A DNA stretch of 49,923 nucleotides from Pandoraea sp. (lineage in GTDB: Bacteria; Pseudomonadota; Gammaproteobacteria; Burkholderiales; Burkholderiaceae). Shown here piece after piece: positions 16,247 to 24,335 of this stretch. The DNA is taken from contig NZ_SCSK01000065.1 in NCBI RefSeq assembly GCF_004297875.1, positions 1-49,923 on the forward strand, in the 5' to 3' direction. Position numbers and translations under genes: made by a program. The first letter of the stretch is position 1, and the number at the start of each line of letters is the position of its first letter. The notes under the pieces were generated by a model. That model saw only the letters and a list, made by a program, of their open reading frames with translations. It was not told where the DNA came from and did no database searches.

Positions 16247-16381
16247 CGGGTTTTCATCGAACGGCTGAGCGGCGAAGCCCGGCAGGCGCGCAAAAGTGCC
16301 GGTTGGACTGGCTCGGAACATCTCATGGTGTCGGCCCAGGTGCGGGGAATATCATTCGCTGAACTAATGGTTGGTGTGGAT

Positions 16382-16418
16382 TGTCTGACGGCGGCGCCCC
16401 CGCCGAAGTAGTCAGACA
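16382..16418. repeat. Two-tier inverted repeat upstream of dacC
   Basis: The perfect 8-bp arms TGTCTGAC (16382-16389) and GTCAGACA (16411-16418) enclose an inner GGCGG/CCGCC pair. The predicted hairpin lies 43 bases before the dacC start. Only two Ts follow, so it is not a standard terminator. Confidence 0.7.
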
Positions 16419-16460
16419 TTCGATGGCTACTGCCTTAGCACCCTGTTTCGTGAATCGCCA

Positions 16461-17633
16461 ATGAATATTTCCACCGCGTTTTCCCGCGTCGCTTGCGTTG
16501 CGACGCTCGTTGCCGTTTCGTTGACTGCGCAGGCGCAGGTTCCGCCACCGCCGATGAGCGCCAAGGCTTGGCTGATCAGCGATCTGACGAGTGGCCAGAT
16601 CCTGGCGCAAGGCAATCCCGATAAGCGCATCCCGCCCGCTTCGCTGGCCAAACTGATGACTTCTTATCTGGTGTTCGAGGCACTCAAGAATAAAAGTATC
16701 TCGATGACTCAGACGGTGCGGCCAAGCGAGTCCGTGCGCTCGGTCGGGGCTGACGAATCGCGCACCTTCATCGAAGCGGGCAAACCGGTCAGCGTGCATG
16801 ATCTGGTGTACGGCATGATCGTGCAGTCGGGCAACGACGCGACGATTGCGCTGGCCGAGCTGATTGGCGGTTCACAGGCGAACTTCGTCAACATGATGAA
16901 TCATGAGGCCAAGCGGCTGGGACTGAAGAATACGCATTATGTGAATGTCGACGGCCTGCCCGATCCGCAGAACTACACGACGGTTGCCGACCTGGCGATT
17001 CTGTCGGCCCGGTTGATCGAGGATTTTCCCGAGTACTACCCGATTTATGCGGTCAAGTCGTTCACCTATAACCATATTCGTCAATGGAACCGGAATCGCC
17101 TGTTGTTCCTGGATCCGACGGTCGACGGTCTCAAGACCGGGCATACCGAGGAGGCGGGCTATTGTCTGATTGCCTCCGCGCATCGGCCCATGCCGAATGT
17201 GCCGGGTGTGGATCGACGCGTGCTGGCCATCGCAGTGGGCAACACCACCGAACGTGCCCGGGTGCAGGACACGCTCAGCGCGTTGAACTACGCCTATCAG
17301 AGCTTCGACACGCTGCGCGTGTATGGGGCGGGCCAGGCGATCGCCCAGCCGCGCATCTGGAAAGGCCGGGCCAATACCGTCGCGATCGGCGTCGACAAGG
17401 ACACCTTCGTCACCCTTCCCAAGGGGCTGGGCGATAAAATCAAGCCTGTGCTGGAAGTGCGCGCGCCGCTGATCGCGCCGTTGGCCAAGGGTGCGGTGGT
17501 CGGTACGGTGAACATCACGGCCGATGGCAAGCAGGTCGCTTCGTTCCCGGTGGTGGCGCTGCAGGATGTGCCGCAGGCCGGCATTCTGGGACGTGCTTGG
17601 GATGCCCTGCGATTGAAGTTCTTGAAAAAGTGA
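16461..17633 (+). CDS. dacC: D-alanyl-D-alanine carboxypeptidase (penicillin-binding protein 5/6 type)
   Basis: The 390-residue protein has a signal peptide (residues 1-26, ending AQA-Q) and the three serine peptidase motifs: SLAK with Ser61 and Lys64, SGN at 123-125 and KTG at 225-227. A C-terminal PBP5-like beta domain and a C-terminal amphipathic helix (DALRLKFLKK) that should anchor it to the inner membrane complete the fold. It trims the terminal D-Ala from peptidoglycan pentapeptides. No good ribosome binding site precedes the ATG. DUF493, lipB and lipA lie downstream, a common proteobacterial neighbourhood. Confidence 0.92.
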   Translation: MNISTAFSRVACVATLVAVSLTAQAQVPPPPMSAKAWLISDLTSGQILAQGNPDKRIPPASLAKLMTSYLVFEALKNKSISMTQTVRPSESVRSVGADESRTFIEAGKPVSVHDLVYGMIVQSGNDATIALAELIGGSQANFVNMMNHEAKRLGLKNTHYVNVDGLPDPQNYTTVADLAILSARLIEDFPEYYPIYAVKSFTYNHIRQWNRNRLLFLDPTVDGLKTGHTEEAGYCLIASAHRPMPNVPGVDRRVLAIAVGNTTERARVQDTLSALNYAYQSFDTLRVYGAGQAIAQPRIWKGRANTVAIGVDKDTFVTLPKGLGDKIKPVLEVRAPLIAPLAKGAVVGTVNITADGKQVASFPVVALQDVPQAGILGRAWDALRLKFLKK

Positions 17634-17745
17634 GAATCGGCCCGCATCAATGGCATCCAGGATCGGCATCGGCGGCGCCCCCCATGCCGGGCCAAATTTT
17701 TTGTAAGCTGTTGCGCGCCAGGCTTGGGCGCGCCAAGGAAAACCC

Positions 17746-18015
17746 ATGAGTCCCGTCAACGAAACCCTGCTCGAATTCCCGTGCGATTTTCCCATCAAGG
17801 TGATGGGCAGGATGCAGCCTGAGTTTGCGCAAAGCATTGCTCAACTGATGCAGCAATTCGATGCCGAGTTCGACGCCGCGCGCATTGAAATGCGGCCGTC
17901 CCGGGCGGGCAATTACCTCGGTCTGACGGTGACCGTGCGAGCGACGAGCCGCGCCCATCTCGACGATATCTACCGCGCCTTGACCGCTCATCCGATGGTG
18001 ACCGTGGTGTTGTGA
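17746..18015 (+). CDS. ybeD: DUF493 family protein (YbeD-like)
   Basis: The 89-residue protein matches the DUF493/YbeD family, a small ferredoxin-like ACT-type fold (LLEFPCDFPIKVMG...YLGLTVTVRATSRAHLDDIYRAL). The gene is typically found between dacA/dacC and lipB, as here. YbeD is a structural relative of regulatory ACT domains, but its function is unknown. AAGGA at 17734 supports the ATG at 17746. It converges with the LysR gene, leaving 28 bases. Confidence 0.85.
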   Translation: MSPVNETLLEFPCDFPIKVMGRMQPEFAQSIAQLMQQFDAEFDAARIEMRPSRAGNYLGLTVTVRATSRAHLDDIYRALTAHPMVTVVL

Positions 18016-18043
18016 CGGTGCCCGCGGCGTCTGGCCGCGTGGT

Positions 18044-18979
18044 TCAGGCGGCAATCGTGTGCGCCCGCTCCAGTTGCATGTATTCGGTACGGAACAGGGC
18101 GATTTCGTCCATGAACCAGTCACGGAATGCGCTCACCCGTTGGGTCTTGAGCAGTGCGGGCGGGCACGCGAAATAATAGTCCCACGCATAGGCGCTATCG
18201 ATGTCGAACAGCCGCACGAGCCGGCCGGCGGCCAGGTCGTTGGTGGCGAGCGACCGCCGCACCAGGGCCACGCCCTGGCCGTCGATCGCGGCCTGCAGCA
18301 TCATTGCCGAATCCTCGTAGAGAATGCCGCTGCGCGGCTCCGGGATATCGTGAATGCCGGCGGCTTCGAACCAGGGCTGCCAGGGTTCGTCGACCGAGCG
18401 CAGCAGGGAGCAGTGACGTAAATCGCCGGGCTGGACCGGAAGCTTTCCGCCGTTGAAACCGGGACTGCAGGCAGGGAAAAACACTTCGTCCAGCACCTTC
18501 TCCGCGTGCAGGCCGGGCCACGTTCCATTGCCGAGTCGGATGACGACGTCGACGTCGTCCCTGGTGAAATCGATCAGCGATATGCTGCAGCGCAGTTCCA
18601 CCTCGAGTTGCGGGTGCAGTTCGATAAAGCGTCCGATGCGCGGCGTCAGCCAGCGGGCTGCGAACGACGGCATGGTGCTCAGGACCAGCCGCCGCTCGTG
18701 ACGGGCGCCGGCGCGCAGCGCCTGGGTCGCCCGGGCGATATCGAGCAGCGCGTCGCGCACGCAGGCCGCGTAGGTGCGGCCCGCCGGCGTCAGGCTGATG
18801 CGCTTGCCGTGCCGCGCGAACAACGGCGTGCCCAGTTCTTCCTCGAGTGCCCGGATTTGGTGGCTGATCGCGCCGTGCGTGACGAATAACTCTTCCGCGG
18901 CGCGCGAGAAGCTCTCCTGGCGGGCGGCCGCCTCGAATGCGCGCAGCGCGCCAAGATTCGGGAGCTTGCGAATGTCCAT
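18044..18979 (-). CDS. LysR family transcriptional regulator, GcvA-like
   Basis: The 311-residue protein has an N-terminal winged helix (about residues 6-65, LGALRAFEAAARQESFSRAAEELFVTHGAISHQI in parts). A periplasmic-binding-fold effector domain follows, with the GcvA-type segments VDVVIRLGNGTWPGL and DGQGVALVRRSL. It is divergent from the DUF2917 gene with a 99-base gap, the classical arrangement in which a LysR protein controls both genes. The effector is unknown. The pair sits between DUF493 and lipB, which are usually adjacent. Confidence 0.85.
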   Translation of the reverse strand: MDIRKLPNLGALRAFEAAARQESFSRAAEELFVTHGAISHQIRALEEELGTPLFARHGKRISLTPAGRTYAACVRDALLDIARATQALRAGARHERRLVLSTMPSFAARWLTPRIGRFIELHPQLEVELRCSISLIDFTRDDVDVVIRLGNGTWPGLHAEKVLDEVFFPACSPGFNGGKLPVQPGDLRHCSLLRSVDEPWQPWFEAAGIHDIPEPRSGILYEDSAMMLQAAIDGQGVALVRRSLATNDLAAGRLVRLFDIDSAYAWDYYFACPPALLKTQRVSAFRDWFMDEIALFRTEYMQLERAHTIAA

Positions 18980-19015
18980 GTGAAAAATATTGACAAGAAA
19001 GGAAAAATTTATCCT

Positions 19016-19044
19016 TTGGCGGTAGACGCGTCAAGTCATATTAT
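19016..19044 (+). promoter_or_regulatory. Putative sigma-70 promoter of the DUF2917 gene
   Basis: TTGGCG (19016-19021) and TATTAT (19039-19044) are 17 bases apart and lie 35 bases before the DUF2917 start, in the LysR/DUF2917 intergenic region. They match the consensus at 4 and 5 of 6 bases. LysR binding is likely nearby, but no specific T-N11-A site is claimed. Confidence 0.4.
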
Positions 19045-19078
19045 CAACACATCGACCAACACGACGTGGAGCCCCAAA

Positions 19079-19408
19079 ATGACAAATAAACTAACAAGTA
19101 TTCAATACGTTTACACCCTCCGGCAGGAGGACGTTCTGGCGCTGAACGTGTCGAGCGCGCATACGCTGACGGCAGGCCAGACGCGTCTTTGGGTCACGCG
19201 TGCGGGTGATGCGACCGATTACTGGCTGGAGCCCGGCGAATCTCTTCAACTGGCGCCGCGCCGGCAGCACTGGGTCTCGGCGGAAGCGTCTGGCGACATT
19301 CTCATTGGGCGAGCCACGCCACGCCGCCTGGGATTGTGGCGCCAGTTGCTCGCCCGCGCGCGGCATCTGCGTCGCGCCGCACCGCAGCGTTGCGGCGCGC
19401 CGACCTGA
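19079..19408 (+). CDS. DUF2917 family protein
   Basis: The 109-residue protein matches DUF2917, a small beta-rich family in beta-proteobacteria (LTAGQTRLWVTRAGDATDYWLEPGESLQLAPRRQHWVSA in parts) with a cupin-like look and a basic Arg-rich tail. Its function is unknown. The ATG at 19079 has GGAG at 19068-19071; the frame is open upstream but that part is the promoter region. It is divergent from the LysR gene, so regulation by it is likely. Confidence 0.72.
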   Translation: MTNKLTSIQYVYTLRQEDVLALNVSSAHTLTAGQTRLWVTRAGDATDYWLEPGESLQLAPRRQHWVSAEASGDILIGRATPRRLGLWRQLLARARHLRRAAPQRCGAPT

Positions 19409-19466
19409 GCGCGCACCTTTTTCGCGCCGACGGGCCTGACTCCGAGCGCGCTCGGGTGGGTTTCGC

Positions 19467-19472
19467 TAAACT
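19467..19472 (+). promoter_or_regulatory. Possible -10 element just ahead of lipB
   Basis: TAAACT ends 6 bases before the lipB ATG, so a transcript from it would start at or next to the start codon. A palindrome CCGAGCGCGCTCGG occupies 19442-19455. No -35 was recognised. Confidence 0.25.
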
Positions 19473-19478
19473 AGCTGG

Positions 19479-20153
19479 ATGACTTCCTCGATTGACGTGT
19501 GCTGGCGCGGCACCGAAGATTACCAGCGCAGTTTCGACGCGATGCGCGCCTATACGGACGCACGCGAGCCCGATACCCGCGACCAGCTCTGGCTGGTCGA
19601 ACACCCCGCCGTCTATACGCTGGGTCTGGCCGGCGATCCCGCCCATCTGTTGCTGGCCGATACCGGCATCCCGCTGGTCAAGGTGGATCGTGGCGGGCAA
19701 ATCACCTATCACGGTCCGGGGCAGGTCGTCGCCTACACCCTGATCGATCTGCGGCGACGCAAGTTGATGGTCAGGGAGTTCGTCAATCTGATCGAGCAGG
19801 CGGCGATCGACACGCTGGCGGCGTATAATCTCGCGGGTGAGCGCAAAGCCGGCGCGCCGGGGATTTACGTGGCCCCGACTGTCGCCCAGGATCCTTATCG
19901 CGGCGCCAAAATCGCAGCGCTGGGACTGAAGATCCGCAACGGGTGCAGCTACCATGGCGTCAGTTTGAACGTGGCCATGGATCTGCGCCCGTTTTCCTGG
20001 ATCAACCCGTGCGGCTACGCCGGCTTGCAAACCATTGACATGGCCACGCTCGGCGTGACCGCCGGCTGGAACGAGGTGGCGCAAAAGCTGGCCGAACGGC
20101 TGTCTTTTCATCTTGAACAGCATACCTTGCGGCTCGCCTCGCTGGCGGGCTGA
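19479..20153 (+). CDS. lipB: Lipoyl(octanoyl) transferase
   Basis: The 224-residue protein has the LipB signature RGGQITYHGPGQVVAYTLID (start at residue 71) and the catalytic pair Lys144 (in GAKIAALGLK) and Cys178 (in INPCGYAGL). It moves octanoyl groups from acyl carrier protein to lipoate-dependent enzymes, the step before LipA. No ribosome binding site is visible before the ATG, and a TAAACT element sits 6 bases upstream, so the message may be leaderless or nearly so. lipA follows after 44 bases. Confidence 0.93.
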   Translation: MTSSIDVCWRGTEDYQRSFDAMRAYTDAREPDTRDQLWLVEHPAVYTLGLAGDPAHLLLADTGIPLVKVDRGGQITYHGPGQVVAYTLIDLRRRKLMVREFVNLIEQAAIDTLAAYNLAGERKAGAPGIYVAPTVAQDPYRGAKIAALGLKIRNGCSYHGVSLNVAMDLRPFSWINPCGYAGLQTIDMATLGVTAGWNEVAQKLAERLSFHLEQHTLRLASLAG

Positions 20154-20197
20154 GTTTTTTTGCCTGCGGGATGCCGCGCCGCGGGATTGGACGCTTT

Positions 20198-21205
20198 ATG
20201 ACGAATACCGTGTCACCCAACGATAGCCAATCTTCCTCGCAGGAAGTCCGCAGTATCGACGGCCCTTACGATGCGTCGGCCAAGCAGAAGTCGCAGGCCA
20301 AGACGGCGCGTATCCCGATCAAGATCGTGCCGGCGGAAAAACTCAAGAAGCCCGAGTGGATTCGCGTCAAGGCCGCCACCGGGAACTCGCGGTTTTACGA
20401 AATCAAACAGATTCTGCGTGATCACAATCTGCACACGGTTTGCGAGGAGGCCAGTTGCCCGAATATCGGCGAATGCTTCGGCAAGGGCACGGCCACCTTC
20501 ATGATCATGGGCGACAAATGCACGCGCCGCTGCCCGTTCTGCGACGTCGGTCACGGCCGCCCCGATCCGCTGGATGAGGCGGAACCGCTGAATCTGGCCA
20601 AGACTATCGCCGCCCTGAAGCTGAAATATGTCGTGATCACCAGCGTCGATCGCGATGACCTGCGCGACGGCGGGGCGCAGCATTTCGTCGATTGCATCCG
20701 GCAAGTGCGCGAGCATTCGCCGGCAACCCGCATCGAAATTCTGACGCCGGATTTTCGGGGGCGTCTGGATCGGGCCCTGGGCATTCTGAATGCCGCGCCG
20801 CCCGACGTGATGAATCACAATCTCGAGACAGTGCCGCGCCTGTACAAGGAAGCCCGGCCCGGGTCCGACTATCAGCATTCGCTGAATCTGCTCAAGGAGT
20901 TCAAGCGGCTGCATCCGGATGTACCGGCCAAATCGGGCCTGATGGTCGGCCTGGGCGAGACCGACGAGGAGATTCTGCAGGTAATGCGCGACTTGCGGGC
21001 CCACGATGTCGATATGCTGACGATCGGCCAGTACCTGCAACCATCCGAGCATCACCTGCCGGTGCGTCGCTATGTGACCCCCGAGACTTTCAAGATGTTC
21101 GAGGAAGAGGCGCTCAAAATGGGGTTCTCGCATGCGGCAGTCGGCGCGATGGTGCGCTCGAGCTACCACGCCGACGTGCAGGCGCACGAAGCCGGTGTAG
21201 TGTGA
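20198..21205 (+). CDS. lipA: Lipoyl synthase
   Basis: The 335-residue radical SAM enzyme has the auxiliary cluster motif C82-x4-C87-x5-C93 (CEEASCPNIGEC) and the radical SAM motif C108-x3-C112-x2-C115 (CTRRCPFC). The C-terminal RSSYHAD supplies the serine ligand of the auxiliary cluster. It inserts two sulfurs into octanoyl groups of pyruvate dehydrogenase, glycine cleavage and related proteins. A Burkholderia-like N-terminal extension precedes residue 50. The start at 20198 (MTNTVSPND) is chosen over an upstream in-frame ATG at 20171. It is co-oriented with lipB. Confidence 0.95.
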   Translation: MTNTVSPNDSQSSSQEVRSIDGPYDASAKQKSQAKTARIPIKIVPAEKLKKPEWIRVKAATGNSRFYEIKQILRDHNLHTVCEEASCPNIGECFGKGTATFMIMGDKCTRRCPFCDVGHGRPDPLDEAEPLNLAKTIAALKLKYVVITSVDRDDLRDGGAQHFVDCIRQVREHSPATRIEILTPDFRGRLDRALGILNAAPPDVMNHNLETVPRLYKEARPGSDYQHSLNLLKEFKRLHPDVPAKSGLMVGLGETDEEILQVMRDLRAHDVDMLTIGQYLQPSEHHLPVRRYVTPETFKMFEEEALKMGFSHAAVGAMVRSSYHADVQAHEAGVV

Positions 21206-21242
21206 CGCTGGCGCATCGATCGATTTTTGCTTCCGCTACTCG

Positions 21243-22448
21243 ATGAGCCTGAATGCGCTTCTCAAGCGAGGGCCGTTTGCCAAGGCACCGGCGCGAATCC
21301 TGGTCGTCTGCACGCGCCGGATCGGCGACGTCCTGCTGACTACACCGCTGATCCGGTCCCTGAAGAAGAAATGGCCCGGCGCGTCCATCGATATGCTCGT
21401 ATTTCGCGGCACGGAGGGTGTGCTCAAAGGCAATCCGGATCTGCATGAAGTGATTGCCGTGGCGCATCGGCAGCCATGGCGCCAAACGCTGCGGGATCTG
21501 GGCGCGATCCGGCGGAAATACGATATCGCGATCACGCCGATGTCGTCCGACCGCTCGCGCATGTACCTTTGGGTGAGCGGCCGGTGGCGCCTGGGCGTGG
21601 TGGAAGCGAAGCTGCGCGACTGGCCCAAGCGGCTGATGCTCAGCCGCGCCATGACGATCCCCGACAATGGGTCGCATGTGGTGCAGGACGCCATGCGCAT
21701 TGCCCGCGAGATGGCGGCCGTGCCCACCGGCGAGGTTGTGCCGCCGGTGCCGACCGAGGCAGAACGGCAACAGTTGCGGCAGTCGCTCGCGCCTCTGGCT
21801 GGACGCGCTTACGCTGTGCTGCACCTGCGACCGAAATATCGCTACAAGATGTGGACCGACGAGGGCTGGTTTGCGCTGGCGCAGTGGCTGCAGCAGCGCG
21901 GCTTGGCGGTCGTCCTCACGGGCGGCGGCGATGCCGATGAGCTGAACTACGTCGAGGCGCTGGCGCAGCGCTTGCCGGGCATGCTGAATCTGGCCGGCAA
22001 GCTTAGTTTTGCCCAAACGGCTGCATTGATCGCATCGGCCGAACTCTATGTGGGTCCGGACACGGCGACCACGCATACGGCCGCAGCCACCGGAACGCCG
22101 GTGGTCACGATGTTCGGGCCGACCCCGCCGGATCGGTGGGGGCCGTGGCCGCACACCTGGGATTCGCTGGACAATCCGTGGCAACGGCGTGGCAGCGCCC
22201 ATCGAGGCAACGTCTATCTTGTGCAGGGTCCGGGCGAATGCGTGCCATGCGGGGAGGAGGGCTGTGACCGGCATATCGATAGTGACAGCGCTTGCCTGAA
22301 AAATTTACCTGCCTCGCAGGTGATTGCGGCCGCCCAAGTGATGCTCGATCTCAAACGCCGCCAGCCAGGGGTCGGCGATGCCGAACGTGCTGTGTCGGCT
22401 GCTGGCGATACGGCCCAGAGCGTCACTGCGCCACGCGCTGCGCGGTGA
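21243..22448 (+). CDS. Glycosyltransferase family 9 (heptosyltransferase-like) protein
   Basis: The 401-residue protein is a GT9 enzyme: RILVVCTRRIGDVLLTTPLIRSLK at the N-terminus (heptosyltransferase nucleotide-sugar fold), and GPDTATTHTAAATGTPVVTMFGPTPPDRW in the C-terminal donor domain. A Cys cluster with spacing C-x2-C-x4-C-x9-C lies near residues 333-352. GT9 enzymes transfer ADP-heptose to the LPS inner core, but the WaaC/WaaF/WaaQ subtype cannot be assigned. It starts 37 bases after lipA. An Ala/Arg-rich tail may be non-conserved. Confidence 0.82.
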   Translation: MSLNALLKRGPFAKAPARILVVCTRRIGDVLLTTPLIRSLKKKWPGASIDMLVFRGTEGVLKGNPDLHEVIAVAHRQPWRQTLRDLGAIRRKYDIAITPMSSDRSRMYLWVSGRWRLGVVEAKLRDWPKRLMLSRAMTIPDNGSHVVQDAMRIAREMAAVPTGEVVPPVPTEAERQQLRQSLAPLAGRAYAVLHLRPKYRYKMWTDEGWFALAQWLQQRGLAVVLTGGGDADELNYVEALAQRLPGMLNLAGKLSFAQTAALIASAELYVGPDTATTHTAAATGTPVVTMFGPTPPDRWGPWPHTWDSLDNPWQRRGSAHRGNVYLVQGPGECVPCGEEGCDRHIDSDSACLKNLPASQVIAAAQVMLDLKRRQPGVGDAERAVSAAGDTAQSVTAPRAAR

Positions 22449-22673
22449 CGCATCTCCTCGTGCAACCGCTCGGCTGATTTTATTTGCGTCGGTACGCGGC
22501 CGGCAACGCTCCACTGGGGGCGCATGCGCACGCGTTTTGGACCAGTCTCCCATCAACGGGCAACTCGAGCGGGGCGGCGACGCGTTTCGGGCCTAGAATG
22601 CCGGTATTGGCATGTGCAGGCGGCGGCGATGCGCCGTCGCTCCCGCCAGCGCTGCTTCACCGGAGGGATAACC

Positions 22674-23540
22674 ATGTTGCCCCGTCACGTGGTGGATGGC
22701 CGGTATTTTGTCGAGACGCCGCTCGAGGGGCGCGTGCCAGTCGTTTGCGATTCGCCGCATAGCGGGATCGTGTTCCCCGCCGATTTTGCGACGGTCGCCT
22801 CGCTCGAGGCGATCTACACTAGTTGGGATGCCCACGTCGACGAACTGTGGGCAGAGGCCCCGCGGTTCGGCGCGGTGTTGCTGGGGGCGCTGTTTCCGCG
22901 CGCGTATATCGATCCCAACCGGGCAATTCATGATATCGATCCGGACTTGCTGGCGCAGTTGTGGCCGCATGATGCGCGGCCGGGCGAATGCAGCCAGCGG
23001 GGCATCGGCCTGATCAGGCGCTACGCCGCGCCCGGCGTGCCGATGTACGACCGCCGACTAAGCGTGGCCGAAGTCGAGCGCCGCCTGCACGACTACTATC
23101 AGCCGTATCGGCAGGCGTTGAGCGACGCGCTGGAGCAGGCGTGGCAGCGCGACGGCATGGTGTGGCACCTGAATTGCCACTCGATGCGCTCGCGTGGTGG
23201 CAACTTGAATCGCGACAGCGGGCAGGCTCGCCCCGACGTCGTGATCGGCGACAATCACGGCAGCAGTGCCGATCCGGCGTTTACCCAATGGGTCGTATCA
23301 CGGTTCGAAGCGATGGGCTATCGGGTTGGGGCGGATCCGCTTCATCAGGGCGGGGATTTGATTCGAATTTACGGCGATCCGCAGCGACAGCGCCACAGCG
23401 TGCAAATCGCGATTAATCGCGCACTCTATATGGATGAGACGACGTGCGAGAAGCACGAGGGGTTTGACGTCGTTCAGGAAAATATCGGTCGCTTCCTACG
23501 CGAGTTGCGCGACTTCGTCGCGCAGCGGCTTTCGGCGTGA
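22674..23540 (+). CDS. N-formylglutamate amidohydrolase family protein
   Basis: The 288-residue protein matches the N-formylglutamate amidohydrolase family. Recognisable parts are VCDSPHSGIVFP near the N-terminus (a metal-binding His region), YIDPNRAIHDIDP, VWHLNCHSMRSRGG, and HGSSADPAFTQWV. Characterised members hydrolyse N-formyl-L-glutamate at the end of some histidine degradation pathways. No hut genes are adjacent, so this role is uncertain. GGAGGG at 22662-22667 fixes the ATG at 22674. Confidence 0.82.
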   Translation: MLPRHVVDGRYFVETPLEGRVPVVCDSPHSGIVFPADFATVASLEAIYTSWDAHVDELWAEAPRFGAVLLGALFPRAYIDPNRAIHDIDPDLLAQLWPHDARPGECSQRGIGLIRRYAAPGVPMYDRRLSVAEVERRLHDYYQPYRQALSDALEQAWQRDGMVWHLNCHSMRSRGGNLNRDSGQARPDVVIGDNHGSSADPAFTQWVVSRFEAMGYRVGADPLHQGGDLIRIYGDPQRQRHSVQIAINRALYMDETTCEKHEGFDVVQENIGRFLRELRDFVAQRLSA

Positions 23541-23560
23541 GGCGTGTCCTGCCCGCACCA

Positions 23561-23586
23561 TAAACAAAGTCCCGCGCCAGCGGGAC
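23561..23586 (-). terminator. Reverse-strand terminator of the thioredoxin-like gene
   Basis: The perfect 7-bp stem GTCCCGC/GCGGGAC (23569-23575 with 23580-23586) is followed on the reverse strand by TTTGTTTA. It lies between two converging genes. Confidence 0.65.
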
Positions 23587-23609
23587 CCCTGGGTGCCCAA
23601 ACCATACGT

Positions 23610-24134
23610 TCAGGCCTGTTTGCCCAGCGCCCGGTTCAGCAGCTTGTCGAGTTCCGCGTAAGATGGCGGGCCGACATACTGCTTGAGAATCTTGCCGTCT
23701 TTGCCGATCACGAAGGTGGTCGGCGTGAGTTGCACGTCGCCGAATTTCCTGGCGACGCTGCCATCGGAATCCATCGCCACCATGAAAGGTAGCTGACGGG
23801 ATTGTGAGTAGTTGGCCACATACGTCGGCGAGTCGTAATTCATGGCGACTGCGATGAATTTCAGGCCGCGGCCTTTGTATTTATCGTAAGTCTGCACCAT
23901 GGACGGCATTTCCTGCATGCAGGTCGTGCAACTGGTCGCCCAGAAGTTGACCAGATAGACCTTGCCCTTCAATTGGGCGCTATCGATCTTTTGTCCCGAG
24001 AGCAGGGTGAATGTGACGTCCGGCGCCGGCTTCCGGCCAGTGAACGCAAGGTAGGCGGTCATGGCGATAATGACAGCCACCGCCGCGGCAAGCAGTTTTC
24101 CCAAAGAAAACGGGCGTGAGGAAGTTGTCGTCAT
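23610..24134 (-). CDS. TlpA-like membrane-anchored thioredoxin-fold protein
   Basis: The 174-residue protein has one N-terminal membrane anchor (about residues 12-32). A thioredoxin-like domain follows with the active site CTTC (in WATSCTTCMQEMP) and VQLTPTTFVIGKDGKILKQY. Proteins of this TlpA/ResA group act outside the inner membrane as disulfide reductases, for example in cytochrome maturation. The specific partner is unknown. The start is placed at 24134 (MTTTSSRPFS); the frame is open upstream without conserved sequence. Confidence 0.82.
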   Translation of the reverse strand: MTTTSSRPFSLGKLLAAAVAVIIAMTAYLAFTGRKPAPDVTFTLLSGQKIDSAQLKGKVYLVNFWATSCTTCMQEMPSMVQTYDKYKGRGLKFIAVAMNYDSPTYVANYSQSRQLPFMVAMDSDGSVARKFGDVQLTPTTFVIGKDGKILKQYVGPPSYAELDKLLNRALGKQA

Positions 24135-24335
24135 TGTCGTTCTGCAAACAGTCAACTCAAGGCAAATAATTCTACTCTGAATTGTAGCTTGCCGCGAAAA
24201 CCATACTGGCCATGACGACGCAAGCTTGACGGCCGTCATGGAAATGCCGGGGCCGGCGGGGCATGAACATATTGTCGCGTACGCCGCCGGACGCTGGCCA
24301 CGTGATGGATAATGCAATTTTACGGGGAGGGGCGG

